The notes under the pieces were generated by a model, which did not search any database, was not told the DNA's origin, and saw only the letters and a program-made list of their open reading frames with translations. The position numbers were made by a program, and so were the translations under genes. Positions 1-8,359 of a stretch of DNA of 64,000 bases are shown here, piece after piece. The stretch's first letter is position 1. Every line of letters begins with the position of its first letter. The DNA lies in the NCBI GenBank assembly GCA_005524015.1, contig SULG01000004.1, positions 20,485-84,484 of the forward strand, written 5' to 3'. This DNA is from Candidatus Jettenia ecosi (GTDB lineage Bacteria > Planctomycetota > Brocadiia > Brocadiales > Brocadiaceae).

Positions 1-87
1 ATAGAATCATTACCGCTAAAGTCATTAGATAATCTATTCATGCCCATTGGCGCCGGACTTCTCTTGTTATCTCTCGGATATTCATAG
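1..87 (+). CDS. C-terminal end of an unidentified membrane protein (partial)
   Basis: The first frame is open from the window edge to a TAG at 85-87 and encodes 28 residues ending in a hydrophobic run (MPIGAGLLLLSLGYS). This resembles a final transmembrane helix. The stop lies 44 bp upstream of ruvX on the same strand, so the two could be co-transcribed. Too little is present to name a family. Confidence 0.45.
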   Translation: MESLPLKSLDNLFMPIGAGLLLLSLGYS

Positions 88-131
88 CATTTTACTCTTT
101 TACAAGGTGACAACACGAGGTATTCTTAATT

Positions 132-545
132 ATGCGCATATTGGGAATCGATTACGGTGAGAAACGAATTGGCATTGCATTAAGCGACCCACTTGGAATT
201 ACCGCACAAGGATTAACAACAATAGAACGCACTCAGATAAAAGAAGATCTGCAAAAAATACTGAATATTATACAGGAAAAGGAGGTTGAAGAAGTTGTCG
301 TTGGTTTACCAAAACATATGAACAATACGTTAGGAGACAAGGCACATGCGGTGCTGGCATTTGTTGAACTACTAAAGAAGCGTGTTCAAATCCCTATACA
401 TACTATCGATGAAAGGCTCAGTACTGTTAGAGCAAATAAAGCTATGCTGGAAGGAGATCTATCAAGAAAGAAGAGAAAAGAACGAATTGATATGATTGCC
501 GCCCAGTTCATATTACAGAACTATTTAGCGAGAACTCAGAAATAA
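132..545 (+). CDS. ruvX: RuvX/YqgF family putative Holliday junction resolvase
   Basis: The 137-residue product has the usual size for RuvX/YqgF, an RNase H-fold nuclease implicated in Holliday-junction resolution and in 16S pre-rRNA processing. Visible family features are the N-terminal GIDYGEKRIGIA with acidic Asp7, the central VVVGLP strand, the DERLST motif, and a C-terminal region (ERIDMIAAQFILQNYL) carrying the last acidic residue. The protein is cytoplasmic, with no signal or membrane segment. The ATG at 132 gives the canonical N terminus, although only a weak, distant GAGG precedes it. The next gene starts 128 bp downstream. Confidence 0.93.
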   Translation: MRILGIDYGEKRIGIALSDPLGITAQGLTTIERTQIKEDLQKILNIIQEKEVEEVVVGLPKHMNNTLGDKAHAVLAFVELLKKRVQIPIHTIDERLSTVRANKAMLEGDLSRKKRKERIDMIAAQFILQNYLARTQK

Positions 546-673
546 AATCAACAATGGAAGAATACAAGCTTGCTCACTAAGAAGTAACCATCCCAAATTT
601 CCCGGTTTAATCGTAAACGATTGAGCCGATAATAAAATTGGTTTTCTTGAGATGTTGAAATAAAAAGAATCTA

Positions 674-1915
674 ATGATACATATACAGAATACATTACCT
701 AAAAAACCGGAACTCCTTGCACCGGGAGGAGATATTGAAAAACTCAAAACAGCAGTTGAATATGGCGCCGATGCTGTTTATGTAGGTGGAGAAGGTTTTA
801 ATCTTCGAATGGGCGCACCCGATATAACGTTAGAGGAGATCAATGAGGCTACTACCTGGATTCATAACCGGGGTAAAAAAATTTATATCACCTTAAATAT
901 CTTTGCACGTAATTATCACATTCGCAGTATACGTCCTTATCTGGAAAAACTTGCTGAAATTCCGGTAGATGCTATAATTATTTCAGATCCTGGCATTTTT
1001 TTCATGGTGAGAGAAATTGCCCCGCACATTCCCATTCACCTGAGTACACAGGCCAATACAACCAATGGGAAGTCTGCCGAGTTCTGGTATCAACAGGGTA
1101 TTCAACGGATAATACTTGCCAGGGAATTAACCCTGGGAGAAATTCAAGAGATTACTGACAATTCCCGTGCAGAAACTGAGGTGTTTATCCATGGCGCTAT
1201 GTGTATGTCATATTCAGGCCGTTGTCTCCTGAGCAGTTTCATGACAAACCGGCATGCAAACCTGGGAGATTGCTCCCATGCATGCCGATGGCAGTATACC
1301 CTGAAAGAGGAAAAACGTCCCAATGAGACATACCCTATAATCGAAGATGAAAGTGGTACTTTTATTTTGAGTTCCAAAGATCTTTGTATGATTCAGCATA
1401 TTCCAGAATTGGTACGCGCCGGCATTACTGCATGGAAAATAGAGGGACGGATGAAAAGCCAGTACTATGTTGCCGTTGTCACGAGGATATACAGAGAAGC
1501 GATGGATCGTTATTTTGCTGATCCTGACAACTACGTTTATGATCGGAGATGGCTATCTGAGCTTGAAAAAGTTAGTCACAGGGAATACGGAACAGGATTC
1601 TTTTTCGGAAATCAGGGGTATAATAGTCAGACAACGCATCCTGGAAATTCTTATATAAAAGAGTATGATTATCTTGGTACAGTTCATAATGTCCTTTCAG
1701 AAGATACGGCAGAAGTATTAGTAAAAAACAGGATTTCCGGGAACACTTCTGTAGAAATCATGGGAAAGCGTTTAAGTGAAGATTTTAGCCAGGTGCTGAT
1801 GGATATCAGGAATGAACATAATGAACCGATAGAAACAGCCAATGCCGGGCAAAAGGTACTGGTAAAAGTATCACGCCCGGTACGTAAGTATTTTATGCTT
1901 AGGAAGTACAAATGA
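674..1915 (+). CDS. U32-family Fe-S protein (TrhP/YegQ-like, tRNA hydroxylation)
   Basis: The protein has 413 residues. The N-terminal KPELLAPGGDIEKLKTA and the central IHGAMCMSYSGRC followed by GDCSHACRWQY define the so-called peptidase U32 family. Cys177, Cys184, Cys200 and Cys238 follow a spacing (7, 16, 38) close to that of the [4Fe-4S] ligands of the homologue UbiU, so an Fe-S cluster is likely. Family members TrhP and RlhA hydroxylate tRNA uridine 34 or 23S rRNA using prephenate; UbiU/UbiV act in ubiquinone synthesis. Length and the C-terminal EVLVKNRIS region favour the TrhP side. Its last four bases overlap the start of the next gene (ATGA), which indicates translational coupling. Protease activity is not expected despite the family name. 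Confidence 0.85.
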   Translation: MIHIQNTLPKKPELLAPGGDIEKLKTAVEYGADAVYVGGEGFNLRMGAPDITLEEINEATTWIHNRGKKIYITLNIFARNYHIRSIRPYLEKLAEIPVDAIIISDPGIFFMVREIAPHIPIHLSTQANTTNGKSAEFWYQQGIQRIILARELTLGEIQEITDNSRAETEVFIHGAMCMSYSGRCLLSSFMTNRHANLGDCSHACRWQYTLKEEKRPNETYPIIEDESGTFILSSKDLCMIQHIPELVRAGITAWKIEGRMKSQYYVAVVTRIYREAMDRYFADPDNYVYDRRWLSELEKVSHREYGTGFFFGNQGYNSQTTHPGNSYIKEYDYLGTVHNVLSEDTAEVLVKNRISGNTSVEIMGKRLSEDFSQVLMDIRNEHNEPIETANAGQKVLVKVSRPVRKYFMLRKYK

Positions 1916-2163
1916 AAAAAATTACAAAAAATGTTGCAGGTATTTTTCTTATCTTTATAGGATCGGCAATGCTTGTTTTACCCGGTCCTGGCCTCTTGAC
2001 AATTCTAACTGGATTATACATCACAAGCTTTCCAGGAAAGGTTTCTCTCGTTAAGAAGCTGAAAAAGACAAAATTTTACCATCGGTATTTAATAAATATT
2101 GAATCAAAAATAAAATCCAGTGAAATAAAAATAAAATCAAAATTTAAAAGAAAGAATAAATAA
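1912..2163 (+). CDS. Small PGPGW-family membrane protein
   Basis: This 83-residue protein begins KKITKNVAGIFLIFIGSAML, followed by VLPGPGLLTILTGLYIT. That is one or two hydrophobic segments around the PGPG motif that defines a family of putative transmembrane proteins of unknown function. The C-terminal third is very basic (about half Lys/Arg) and probably faces the cytoplasm. It overlaps the U32 gene by 4 bp and ends 2 bp before the lipoprotein gene, so the three genes form an operon. Confidence 0.7.
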   Translation: MKKITKNVAGIFLIFIGSAMLVLPGPGLLTILTGLYITSFPGKVSLVKKLKKTKFYHRYLINIESKIKSSEIKIKSKFKRKNK

Positions 2164-2165
2164 AA

Positions 2166-3209
2166 ATGAACACCAGAACAATCGTCTTTATTGTTCTTAC
2201 TACTTTTATAACCGGCTGCAGTTCTTCCGGGTTTCTTAAAAAGGTATCACCTTTTAAAAACGAAGAACCCACTCTCGAACCCCAAAAAGATACGGCGCCT
2301 GCAAATAGAGAGAAAAGCGAAGAGATGTTTGTCTGCGCAGGCGATATCGATACAACATATAAAAAGCTGGGAGAAGTGAGTCTTGGTGAATTCGGTTTTT
2401 CAGGACATGACGTTCTCGCCTTAAAAATTAAGGAAAAAGCCCAGACGGTGGGCGCCCAGGCAGTAATTAATGTTCAGTACGATACCGGAGCTTCAAAATC
2501 ATGGCAAGGATATGGAGAGTTGGGAGGAACAGATTACGGTGTAAAACATACTTCGTGGTGTAAAGGCACGGCAATTGTATTTCTGGAATCCTATAATCCT
2601 TTGGGGCTTCTTGTATGCAATATTACCAAAGAAAATAAAGAATGGTTTGGATTTAAAAAAAAGCAACACGGAGTACTTATCGCTCATAGTATGCCTGAAG
2701 GCATCGCAGCAAATGCAGGTATTCGGGTAGAAGACCTCCTTACCGAATGGAATAGTGAAAAAATTGAAGACAAAAAACATTTAAAACAACTCATAGAAAC
2801 ACATGCAGGCAAAGAGGTTAAACTTACTCTCTTGAGAGAAAAAGAGATCAGGATGATAACTCTGTCAGTACCAACATCTGAGGCTAGCCGAATTGTGTTA
2901 TCTCCGCCAAATCCCTTCAAAGAAGAACAAAAATTGGCAATTGAGAACACTGCGGAAAAAGAAACTTCTCCGGTTAAACTGAGTTCAAATACTGCCGATA
3001 TTCACAATGAAGTCGGTGATCTTTATCTGCGAAAAGGGATGTATAATGAGGCGATGAAAGAATATAAAAAAGCCATTGAAATAGACCCAAACTGCGCTAT
3101 CGCCCATTTTAATCTTAGTATCGTATATGATAAAAAGGGTATGAAAGAAAAAGCTGATGAGGAATTTGTAACCTATAAGAGATTAAAGCCAAAAAATAAA
3201 TTCAAATAA
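2166..3209 (+). CDS. Lipoprotein with PDZ domain and TPR repeats
   Basis: The 347-residue product starts with a hydrophobic signal ending in FITGC (Cys18), a lipoprotein processing site. After a Glu-rich linker, residues about 55-145 (VCAGDIDTTYKKLGEV ... AQAVINVQYD) resemble the small YbjQ/DUF4156-type fold. Residues about 160-235 form a PDZ domain (GVLIAHSMPEGIAANAGI ... VKLTLLRE). A TPR pair follows near the C terminus (AMKEYKKAIEIDPN). It is probably anchored in a membrane facing the periplasmic or paryphoplasmic space and serves as a protein-interaction scaffold; no enzyme motif is visible. It lies 2 bp downstream of the PGPGW gene. Confidence 0.75.
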   Translation: MNTRTIVFIVLTTFITGCSSSGFLKKVSPFKNEEPTLEPQKDTAPANREKSEEMFVCAGDIDTTYKKLGEVSLGEFGFSGHDVLALKIKEKAQTVGAQAVINVQYDTGASKSWQGYGELGGTDYGVKHTSWCKGTAIVFLESYNPLGLLVCNITKENKEWFGFKKKQHGVLIAHSMPEGIAANAGIRVEDLLTEWNSEKIEDKKHLKQLIETHAGKEVKLTLLREKEIRMITLSVPTSEASRIVLSPPNPFKEEQKLAIENTAEKETSPVKLSSNTADIHNEVGDLYLRKGMYNEAMKEYKKAIEIDPNCAIAHFNLSIVYDKKGMKEKADEEFVTYKRLKPKNKFK

Positions 3210-3240
3210 CCATAATTTCATATAAAGCATAGAGAAAATA

Positions 3241-3897
3241 ATGAAATATGCCTTATTCGGTTTCATCTTCTTCCTGTTCACGTTATCATCATCGTTTGCT
3301 TCAGAATTACTCAAGAATGGAGATTTTGAAACGGGAGATACCACGGGTTGGAAATACTGGGAAACTTCCCCTTGGGATGGTGATGGCGCCCCTGTAGAAT
3401 TCCCCACTCATATAACCATTGCAATTCCCGGTACCATCGGAACCCCCCTGCCCCCTGCCATAAGTGGATTTTTTGCTTTGGCGCAACAAGTTGACTCGAA
3501 TGGAACGGCCCGAGGAGGTCTTTATCAGGAAATTAAGGTAATAGTCAATACTCCTTATATCTTAACAGGCCGTATGGCGTTTTATGGCGATGATCTCGGA
3601 GACGCAACGATTATAGGAATCCTTGACGGTACCTGGAATCCGGCGCTTGCTTTTACAGCAATAAATAAACATACTATCAGTGGGAATAGTATCTCACCAT
3701 GGATTGAATTCTCTCTTACCATTATTCCTACCAAGGATATAATTACGGTTTTTACCGAAACACGGCAAGATTGGACACATGGACATGTGGCAGGCTGGTA
3801 TGATGGACTTAGTCTGCAGCCAACTCTGGAGCCAACAAAATTTTTTAAATCACCACATCGTGAGAATCATTCTTTACAGAAAGAAAAGCAACCTTAA
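3241..3897 (+). CDS. Secreted galactose-binding-like (carbohydrate-binding) protein
   Basis: A clear signal peptide (MKYALFGFIFFLFTLSSSFA) precedes the mature start SELLKNGDFETGDTTGWKYW. NGDFE-G-GW is the hallmark opening of galactose-binding-like beta-sandwich modules (CBM and PEP-CTERM-associated types). The rest is beta-rich with many aromatic residues and no catalytic motif, and no sorting-domain helix is seen at the C terminus. It probably binds a surface or matrix polysaccharide. It begins 31 bp after the lipoprotein gene and may belong to the same operon. The exact family is uncertain. Confidence 0.6.
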   Translation: MKYALFGFIFFLFTLSSSFASELLKNGDFETGDTTGWKYWETSPWDGDGAPVEFPTHITIAIPGTIGTPLPPAISGFFALAQQVDSNGTARGGLYQEIKVIVNTPYILTGRMAFYGDDLGDATIIGILDGTWNPALAFTAINKHTISGNSISPWIEFSLTIIPTKDIITVFTETRQDWTHGHVAGWYDGLSLQPTLEPTKFFKSPHRENHSLQKEKQP

Positions 3898-3919
3898 AAT
3901 GGAGCTACCTTTGGCAGAG

Positions 3920-3950
3920 AGCAGGGGCAAGTTTTAAACTTGCCCCTGCT
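3920..3950. terminator. 31-bp near-perfect palindrome, possible terminator
   Basis: Arms AGCAGGGGCAAGTTT (3920-3934) and AAACTTGCCCCTGCT (3936-3950) pair perfectly around one base. It lies 22 bp after the preceding stop codon and can act as a terminator hairpin. It also belongs to a dispersed GCAGGGGC-type palindrome family (compare 60461-60488), so it may be primarily a repeat. The preceding GCTACCTTTGGCAG recurs near 41790 and 45992. Confidence 0.5.
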
Positions 3951-4013
3951 TGTGAAAAAACGGAGTCGATGAGCGTTAGATTCAATCTGCTTGACAATGT
4001 CATTACGATGCAA

Positions 4014-4092
4014 TGGTGGATTTACTTCGCTTAATCTACCCTACCGAATGATTGAGGTGTGAGTAGGGTGGATTAAGCGGGGCGAATCCACC
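4014..4092. repeat. Inverted repeat of the GTAGGGTGGATTAAGCG family
   Basis: TGGTGGATTTACTTCGCTTA (from 4014) is mirrored by GTAGGGTGGATTAAGCGGGG and CGAATCCACCA (4062-4092), giving a long imperfect hairpin. A divergent second copy lies at about 37190-37275. Repeats with this consensus are found scattered in many environmental bacterial genomes. The remaining bases of the 3898-4216 gap show nothing else recognisable. Confidence 0.6.
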
Positions 4093-4216
4093 AAAGGGAT
4101 AAATTCCAGACATGAATATGAACTTTGCAGACAGCCTCTTAGCATTTTTACCATTCCCTTACTAAAGCTTTTTGAGGGGAATTTTACTGCAGGATGCTTA
4201 CCTTAACGACATTGAT

Positions 4217-4468
4217 CTACCTGACAGAACCGGCCTTTTTAATATATTTTTGACCAAGATCTAATGCCGTATCATACTCTAAGGTTTTAAAACATACCTG
4301 ACACTCAATATAGTTATCAGCTTGTCGTAAATTAGGTAAAATGCCTGTTTCATCCACTCTTACCCCTATAACCGGGGATTGTTTAATAATTTGAAAGCTA
4401 CTGGTAAATACTTTAAATTTTTCAATATTACCACAGTTCGGACAGACAAAAAATTTATTGGTTTTCAT
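4217..4468 (-). CDS. Small zinc-ribbon protein (paralogue of 51314-51583)
   Basis: The product has 83 residues and no recognised family name. It contains CPNCGN near the N terminus and ECQVC in the second half, a four-cysteine zinc-ribbon pattern. Between them are FKVFTSSFQIIKQSP and a GVRVDE stretch. The protein at 51314-51583 shares the same layout and roughly half of its residues, so this is a genuine conserved small gene. It is cytoplasmic, perhaps nucleic-acid or protein binding. It is transcribed convergently with the preceding genes and lies 196 bp downstream of the HD-GYP gene. Confidence 0.65.
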   Translation of the reverse strand: MKTNKFFVCPNCGNIEKFKVFTSSFQIIKQSPVIGVRVDETGILPNLRQADNYIECQVCFKTLEYDTALDLGQKYIKKAGSVR

Positions 4469-4664
4469 GTATCGTATCCTTATTTAACAGTACCACAAGA
4501 TCTCAAAACGTTAATTTGCAATTCAATAAACAGGTAAAATATTTATCCTTTTAACATAGCAAGTTCTCTGGGAATATTTCCTAAATGATCTCCCCCGACA
4601 ATTAACACAAACATATTTTTCTACCCTTTTTTAAACAAATAAAATAATGAGAAGGTTTCCAAAA

Positions 4665-5819
4665 TCAAATTTTCAACAAAACATCTTCAAATAGTCTCAG
4701 ATTTGCGTATGACTTCTGTTCAAACTTAAATCCTTTTTCATGAAAAATAACCAAACAGGCATGTACCACATTAAGATCGTAAAGAATACCTCTGTTTTGT
4801 GATATTTCATCCAAGGCTTTATCTAAACCGAATGTTGACCGATAAGGACGGGGAAAGGACATTGCTTCTACAACATCAGCTACACCCAAAATTTTTGCTT
4901 CCAGGAGTATATCTTTATCTGACAAACTCATAGGATATCCAGACCTATTAATCCTCTCATGATGTTGAAGCACAATTTGAGCAACAGGGTAAGGAGATTC
5001 TATCTCCTTTACTATATCATAACCCACTCGTGAATGATTTTTAAGCATATTCAGATCTTCCTCGGTAAGCTGTTCAACTTTCCCAAGAATCTCTGCTGGT
5101 ACCGATACTTTTCCAATATCATGAAGATTTGCCGCAAAACAGATTCCATCAATCCTTTCCTGGGAAATACCCATCTCCTCCGCTATACGACAAGCAAGTT
5201 GGGCAACTCGTTTTTGATGACCAACTGCATAAGAATCCCTCAATTCAACAACCGACGCCATAGTCTGAATGATACATCTTAAGGATTTTTGTAACCTTTT
5301 ACTATTCTGTTTAGATTCACTCTCTAATCGTTTACGGTTGTAAATCTCCTCCGTCAATTCTTCATTTATCTTTACCAGTTTTATTGAGTTTTCTGTTATC
5401 CGTTTTTCTAAAGATTCGTTAAGCGCCTTTACCTCTTCTCTTTGCTCACGGAGGGTGATATCTCTGGCAATACCTATAACGCCAATTATATTTCCTTTTT
5501 CGCCTTTCAAAGGAAAATTCTTATATCCACAGAGCACCTTTGTATTTTTAAAATATAATTCGTATTGCGGGCACTCCCCTTTCAAGGTTCTTGCATACAT
5601 ATTTAGCGCTTCTTTCAGGCTAGATTCATCATAAAGAGAAGCAAACGGTTTTCCGTAAAATTCTTCTGGTCTATGCCCGGTAAATTTCTCAAATATTTTA
5701 TTCACAAATAAAACATTTCCCTCTGTATCATAAATATAGGTAAGATCAGTTACATTAGATAATAATAGACTCATCAATTCATGATCTATCAAATTATCAA
5801 TAAGCCTTGATATCTCCAC
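4665..5819 (-). CDS. PAS - coiled coil - HD-GYP protein (putative c-di-GMP phosphodiesterase)
   Basis: The protein has 384 residues and no membrane segment. Residues 20-122 form a PAS domain (YIYDTEGNVLFVN ... IIGVIGIARDIT). Residues about 125-180 form a coiled coil and 183-360 an HD-GYP domain. Metal and catalytic residues visible are His201, His233-Asp234 (LHDIGK), His262, His286-His287 and Asp315, followed by the GYP signature at 294-296. HD-GYP proteins linearise or hydrolyse cyclic di-GMP. The bases before GYP read NRSGYP rather than the usual DGSGYP, an unusual variant that could alter activity. The PAS domain is very similar to one PAS of the kinase at 8360-12568, suggesting domain duplication. 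Confidence 0.85.
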   Translation of the reverse strand: MEISRLIDNLIDHELMSLLLSNVTDLTYIYDTEGNVLFVNKIFEKFTGHRPEEFYGKPFASLYDESSLKEALNMYARTLKGECPQYELYFKNTKVLCGYKNFPLKGEKGNIIGVIGIARDITLREQREEVKALNESLEKRITENSIKLVKINEELTEEIYNRKRLESESKQNSKRLQKSLRCIIQTMASVVELRDSYAVGHQKRVAQLACRIAEEMGISQERIDGICFAANLHDIGKVSVPAEILGKVEQLTEEDLNMLKNHSRVGYDIVKEIESPYPVAQIVLQHHERINRSGYPMSLSDKDILLEAKILGVADVVEAMSFPRPYRSTFGLDKALDEISQNRGILYDLNVVHACLVIFHEKGFKFEQKSYANLRLFEDVLLKI

Positions 5820-6259
5820 CTCAATAGTCCTCCAGCTTTATAAAGAATAATAATTGCTTCCAAAAGACTTTGGTAAACCTTACAAACGTGTCACTACCGT
5901 CAAAGAGATCAAAATACTCACGAATACCAGGACCGTAAATATCAACATGGCTCTATCTTTCTCCTTTCGTTTGTCACAGTAAAGTTTATTATTTCTCATA
6001 TTTACCTGTTTATTACTACATTCCCCTGAGAAATGATGATTTTAACTTATCAAAATGTATACCAGGAAAAGAAAAAATTTCAGATAATATAATTTGCTTG
6101 TTTGGATAAAACCAAGGGAAGTAATCAACAGAAAAGTATCGGTAAACTATAACGCTAAATTGAGTAGACTATCATAAACAAAAATCATTAAAATTTATGA
6201 TGGTAATAGTTTTTACGATTAATCGATTGTGTGTAAACTATAATAAATCAAATGCTTGT

Positions 6260-6397
6260 ATGAAAATAACTTTCGGGAATCCTACGGATGAAACGGAAAA
6301 AGCAAGAGATGATAGAAGAAGATATAGGGAAAGAAGAATTCTTATTCAGCACTATTTAGGATTTTACCAATGCATGAATACGAGAGAACGAAAATAA
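6260..6397 (+). CDS. Possible 45-residue charged protein (doubtful)
   Basis: An ATG at 6260 opens a frame beginning MKITFGNPTDETEKARDD and continuing with an Arg-rich segment. Composition is that of a plausible soluble small protein, but no ribosome-binding site precedes it and no relative is recognised. It ends 24 bp before the dyad array. It could equally be noncoding. Confidence 0.2.
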   Translation: MKITFGNPTDETEKARDDRRRYRERRILIQHYLGFYQCMNTRERK

Positions 6398-6421
6398 TCT
6401 TAATATGATTGTTTGGTATAA

Positions 6422-6475
6422 AAGTGTCTCATGAGACAAAAGTGTCTCATGACAAAAGTGTCTCACGGGACACTT
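6422..6475. promoter_or_regulatory. Tandem array of three AAGTGTC dyads (putative operator or enhancer)
   Basis: AAGTGTC occurs three times, starting at 6422, 6440 and 6456. The first copy forms the exact 14-bp palindrome TGTCTCATGAGACA (6425-6438). The third forms AAGTGTC-N6-GACACTT (6456-6475). The middle copy keeps the left arm but its right arm is shortened. Tandem TGTC-N6-GACA dyads are typical of sites for dimeric regulators, including Fis-type sigma-54 activators. It lies 61 bp past the stop codon of such an activator (6537-8240). No -24/-12 promoter was identified nearby, and a transcript-end hairpin is an alternative. Confidence 0.45.
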
Positions 6476-6536
6476 CATACTACGGTAGAAATAGTATAAG
6501 GCAAATAAAAGGAGGGTAACAAGGCAGGAAAGTGGA

Positions 6537-8240
6537 TTATATATCCCGCATCTTTATTTTATATTCTTCAATTTTCCGGTAAAAAGTACTCCTGCTCATG
6601 CCTAACAGGCGAGCTGCCTTAACCCTGCTCCATGCAGTTTTTTCAAGCGCCTGAAGAATTGCCTGTGATTCTTCAATAGTTATATCTTCTCCAGAAGTAG
6701 TCTTAACTTCAAGAAGTCCCTTAAGAATACCTGGTAAGTAATCTACGGTAATGGTACTCTGAGGGCAAAGGATAAATGCATGTTCAAGGGTATGCTCCAG
6801 TTCTCTGACATTACCGGGCCATTGATATTCCATAAATATTTTTTGAACATCGGAAGAAACTGCTACGATTTCCTTATTTATCTTCTTATTGAGCTTGTTC
6901 AAAAAATGATTAACCAGGAGCGGTATATCCTCCCGACGATCCCTTAATGGTGGTAAATTCACTTCCACTACCTTCAGACGGTAATAAAGATCTTCACGGA
7001 ACCTTCTTTGCCGTATTTTTTCCTTTAAATTTTGATTAGTAGCAGCAACAATCCGGACATCAATCCGGATAGGCGTTGAGTCTCCAACCTTCTCAAATTC
7101 TTTTTCCTGCAATACCCTTAAGAGCTGTAATTGCATCCGGGGTGATATGTCCCCTATTTCATCCAAAAAAATAGTACCACCATCTGCCTTTTGAAACCTG
7201 CCGATCCTATCCTGAACAGCGCCGGTAAAAGCGCCTTTCACGTGCCCAAAGAGTTCGCTCTCAAGCAAATTCTGTGATAAAGCTGCACAGTTTACATTGA
7301 TAAATGGTTTATGACTACGTTCACTTTTAAGATGCAAAGCCTCAGCAACCAATCCCTTGCCTGTTCCACTTTCCCCGGTAATCAAGACAGTGGTTTGAAT
7401 ATTGGAGAGACTTTCTATAAGAGAGTAAACTGTCTGCATCTTTTCACTTTTTCCCATGATAGTATGGAATTGTTTGCGCTCTTTCTTATCTCTCGCAAGA
7501 TCTGCCAAATATGTCTCATCACTCACTACCAACACTACTCCGGAGAATATGCCTTTGTTACTAAGCAGAGGATAGGTAGTAATAGAGACAACCTGTTGCG
7601 GGCGAAATTTATGTCTGCATTCAATATGATACACTTCCGCGGGCTGTTTTTTATGAATGGCTTCTTCAATACTAACGAGACATTGACCACTACAATGCTT
7701 CGAGAGAGAACCTAAAGGCACTCCGATTACTTCACGAGAGAAATTACATATATCTTTAGCCGCTTCGTTAATCTCAAGTACAAGCAATTTTTGATCCACC
7801 GTAATAATTGCATCCTTTACGCTATTAAAGATAGCCTTAAGATTTAAGCGGTAATTCTCCTTTTCATCTACCAACGCTTTGTGCTGTAATGCCATCTTTG
7901 TAACCCTTAACAAGGTATCTTTGAGTACAGGTTTAGAAATATAGTCGAAAGCTCCCAACCGAAGTGCATCCGAAGCAGTTTCAATGTTAGGAACCCCGGT
8001 AATCATAATAACAGGAGAATTCATATTCCTTTTCTTAACTTCCCTTAAAAAATCAATCCCTGTCTTACCTTCCAGGAAAATGTCTGCAAATATCAAATCG
8101 AAATCGGATGCATCAATCATCGTTAAAGCCTCATGGTAATCTTTAGCAATTACTACTTCATATCCCCAATCTAAAAGAAAACTTTTGAGAGTAAACCGAA
8201 TATTCTCTTCGTCATCGATTATAAGAATTCTTGTCCTCAT
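6537..8240 (-). CDS. NtrC-family response regulator: REC-PAS-AAA+-Fis HTH (sigma-54 activator)
   Basis: The 567-residue protein has a receiver domain at 1-120 (acidic Asp9/Asp10, phosphoacceptor Asp53 in FADIF, Lys in ISKP) and a PAS domain at about 130-245. The sigma-54 interaction AAA+ domain follows at about 258-490, with Walker A GESGTGKG and the sigma-54 contact motif GAFTGA. A Fis-type helix-turn-helix closes the protein (RVKAARLLGMSRSTFYRKI). It should activate sigma-54 promoters when phosphorylated. An extra PAS between receiver and ATPase is less common than the standard three-domain layout and suggests a second signal. It is the downstream partner of the kinase at 8360-12568, 119 bp away on the same strand. 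Confidence 0.93.
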   Translation of the reverse strand: MRTRILIIDDEENIRFTLKSFLLDWGYEVVIAKDYHEALTMIDASDFDLIFADIFLEGKTGIDFLREVKKRNMNSPVIMITGVPNIETASDALRLGAFDYISKPVLKDTLLRVTKMALQHKALVDEKENYRLNLKAIFNSVKDAIITVDQKLLVLEINEAAKDICNFSREVIGVPLGSLSKHCSGQCLVSIEEAIHKKQPAEVYHIECRHKFRPQQVVSITTYPLLSNKGIFSGVVLVVSDETYLADLARDKKERKQFHTIMGKSEKMQTVYSLIESLSNIQTTVLITGESGTGKGLVAEALHLKSERSHKPFINVNCAALSQNLLESELFGHVKGAFTGAVQDRIGRFQKADGGTIFLDEIGDISPRMQLQLLRVLQEKEFEKVGDSTPIRIDVRIVAATNQNLKEKIRQRRFREDLYYRLKVVEVNLPPLRDRREDIPLLVNHFLNKLNKKINKEIVAVSSDVQKIFMEYQWPGNVRELEHTLEHAFILCPQSTITVDYLPGILKGLLEVKTTSGEDITIEESQAILQALEKTAWSRVKAARLLGMSRSTFYRKIEEYKIKMRDI

Positions 8241-8359
8241 GATCCCCCCTTACAGATATTAATGAGGTTGGGTTTTAAAAGACGAAACTCAACGACTTTT
8301 CTTTTTACCCATCCCTCAATGGTTAGAGACGCAAATCTTGTGTCTCCACAATTCTGGTT
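8241..8359. repeat. Short repeats between kinase and regulator genes
   Basis: The spacer contains GGTTGGGTTTTAAAAGACG, which recurs with small changes at about 46193. It also contains a degenerate copy (8324-8348) of the GTAGAGACGCAAAA palindrome family found at 46644, 60204 and 62665. These sit inside a presumed two-gene transcript and could form a processing or attenuation hairpin. Confidence 0.5.

Larger units (their letters stand above)
5820..6536. other. 717-bp intergenic region between HD-GYP and sigma-54 activator genes
   Basis: AT-rich DNA that presumably carries the HD-GYP gene promoter (minus strand) at its left end. It contains one weak plus-strand frame (6260-6397) and a tandem dyad array (6422-6475), both listed separately. 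No RNA gene, IS end or conserved ORF was recognised in the rest. Confidence 0.5.

Noticed and set aside
6422..6475. Mini CRISPR
   Set aside because: Only three short units with 16-18 bp period and no spacers; better explained as operator dyads.
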